This document shows, one piece after another, positions 50,790-50,904 of a stretch of 50,904 nucleotides of DNA (position 1 is the first letter of the stretch; every line of letters starts with the position of its first letter). This DNA is from Bacteroidaceae bacterium (lineage in GTDB: Bacteria > Bacteroidota > Bacteroidia > Bacteroidales > Bacteroidaceae). The DNA is taken from NCBI GenBank assembly GCA_017471185.1, contig JAFUVZ010000079.1:1-50904 (forward strand). The letters run 5' to 3'. The notes below the pieces were generated by a model. That model was not told the origin of the DNA. It made no database searches and was given only the letters and a program-made list of their open reading frames with translations. A program made the translations under genes and the position numbers.

Positions 50790-50904
50790 CACAGTTTTTG
50801 TATCAGTCCACGTCCAACACCCGTCAATCTTTCCAGTTGTCTGTATGATGCTCCTTTGTCCTTCAATTCTTTCAACACCATCCTCTTTGATTTGTCTTCA
50901 AGCA
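50789..50904 (-). CDS. C-terminal tail of a probable transposase-like gene (cut by window edge)
   Basis: A frame entering from the window edge encodes 37 residues (KELKDKGASYRQLERLTGVG and RGLIQKL) and stops at 50789-50791. The ending 'SxRQLxRLTGxxRGxIxK' is like the helix-turn-helix tail of REP-associated (Y1) transposases of Bacteroidota, as far as I recall it. Its stop overlaps the first ATG of the truncated ATPase. The family assignment needs the rest of the gene. Confidence 0.4.
   Translation of the reverse strand, partial: LEDKSKRMVLKELKDKGASYRQLERLTGVGRGLIQKL

Noticed and set aside
1-50904. CRISPR array, integron, diversity-generating retroelement or prophage
   Set aside because: No regularly spaced identical repeats, no Cas, reverse transcriptase, integrase or phage structural genes were seen on either strand.

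Overview
The window looks like chromosomal DNA of a member of the Bacteroidales, most likely a Prevotella-like species. The reasons are repeated matches to the Bacteroidota promoter pattern TTTG-N19/20-TAnnTTTG, near absence of Shine-Dalgarno sequences, and family content typical of the group: GH106 rhamnosidase, DUF1573 and DUF1460 proteins, a Bacteroidota-type RNase Z, an HsdR-N domain protein divergent from amn, and a PadR/PspC pair. Almost all of it is ordinary, tightly packed core genome. No rRNA, CRISPR array, prophage or complete insertion sequence is visible.

Layout. 1-1930: end of a polyferredoxin gene and a Tat-exported aldo/keto reductase. 2001-7312 (minus): an ECF sigma factor with a membrane partner and a secreted protein, RNase Z, ribosomal protein S1 and a type II pantothenate kinase. 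7419-7785: a complete cobalamin riboswitch with its own promoter that faces no gene on its strand. 7805-11162 (minus): TolB-like protein, a second aldo/keto reductase, an esterase. 11304-11376: tRNA-Gly(CCC). 11474-13868: cobU-cobT-cobS for B12 nucleotide-loop assembly. 14086-16435 (minus): pyrK-pyrD and an AlkZ-related protein. 16492-21659: XRE regulator, a 733-base gene-free stretch, holA, amn, an HsdR-N domain protein, a zinc-ribbon coiled-coil protein and a Nif3-like protein. 21783-24792: HTH protein and GH106 enzyme. 24786-29393 (minus): a BtuFCD-type ABC importer followed by a MATE exporter. 29543-32767: DUF1573 protein, OPT transporter, DUF1460 amidase-like protein. 32823-38225: dnaB, ispE, PspC/PadR pair, a candidate small RNA, galE. 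38369-45075: AddA-like, AddB-like and RecR, a recombination-repair operon. 45131-47847 (minus): UDP-glucose dehydrogenase and a UDP-glucuronate-4-epimerase type enzyme, likely for surface polysaccharide precursors.

The right end (about 46.5-50.9 kb) is accessory and decaying. It has an IS66-like fragment, remnants of small genes, a MntA/HepT toxin-antitoxin pair lying between two 48-bp direct repeats, and an AAA-ATPase/RloB (AbiL-like) defence pair in which both genes look broken, next to the tail of a probable transposase-like gene.

The best leads for something undescribed are the orphan B12 riboswitch transcript (7419-7785), a structured 160-nt candidate small RNA (36956-37115, minus) with a promoter and terminator of its own, and the repeat-flanked toxin-antitoxin module. 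All functional names come from reading the sequence and recalling protein families; no database search was run.
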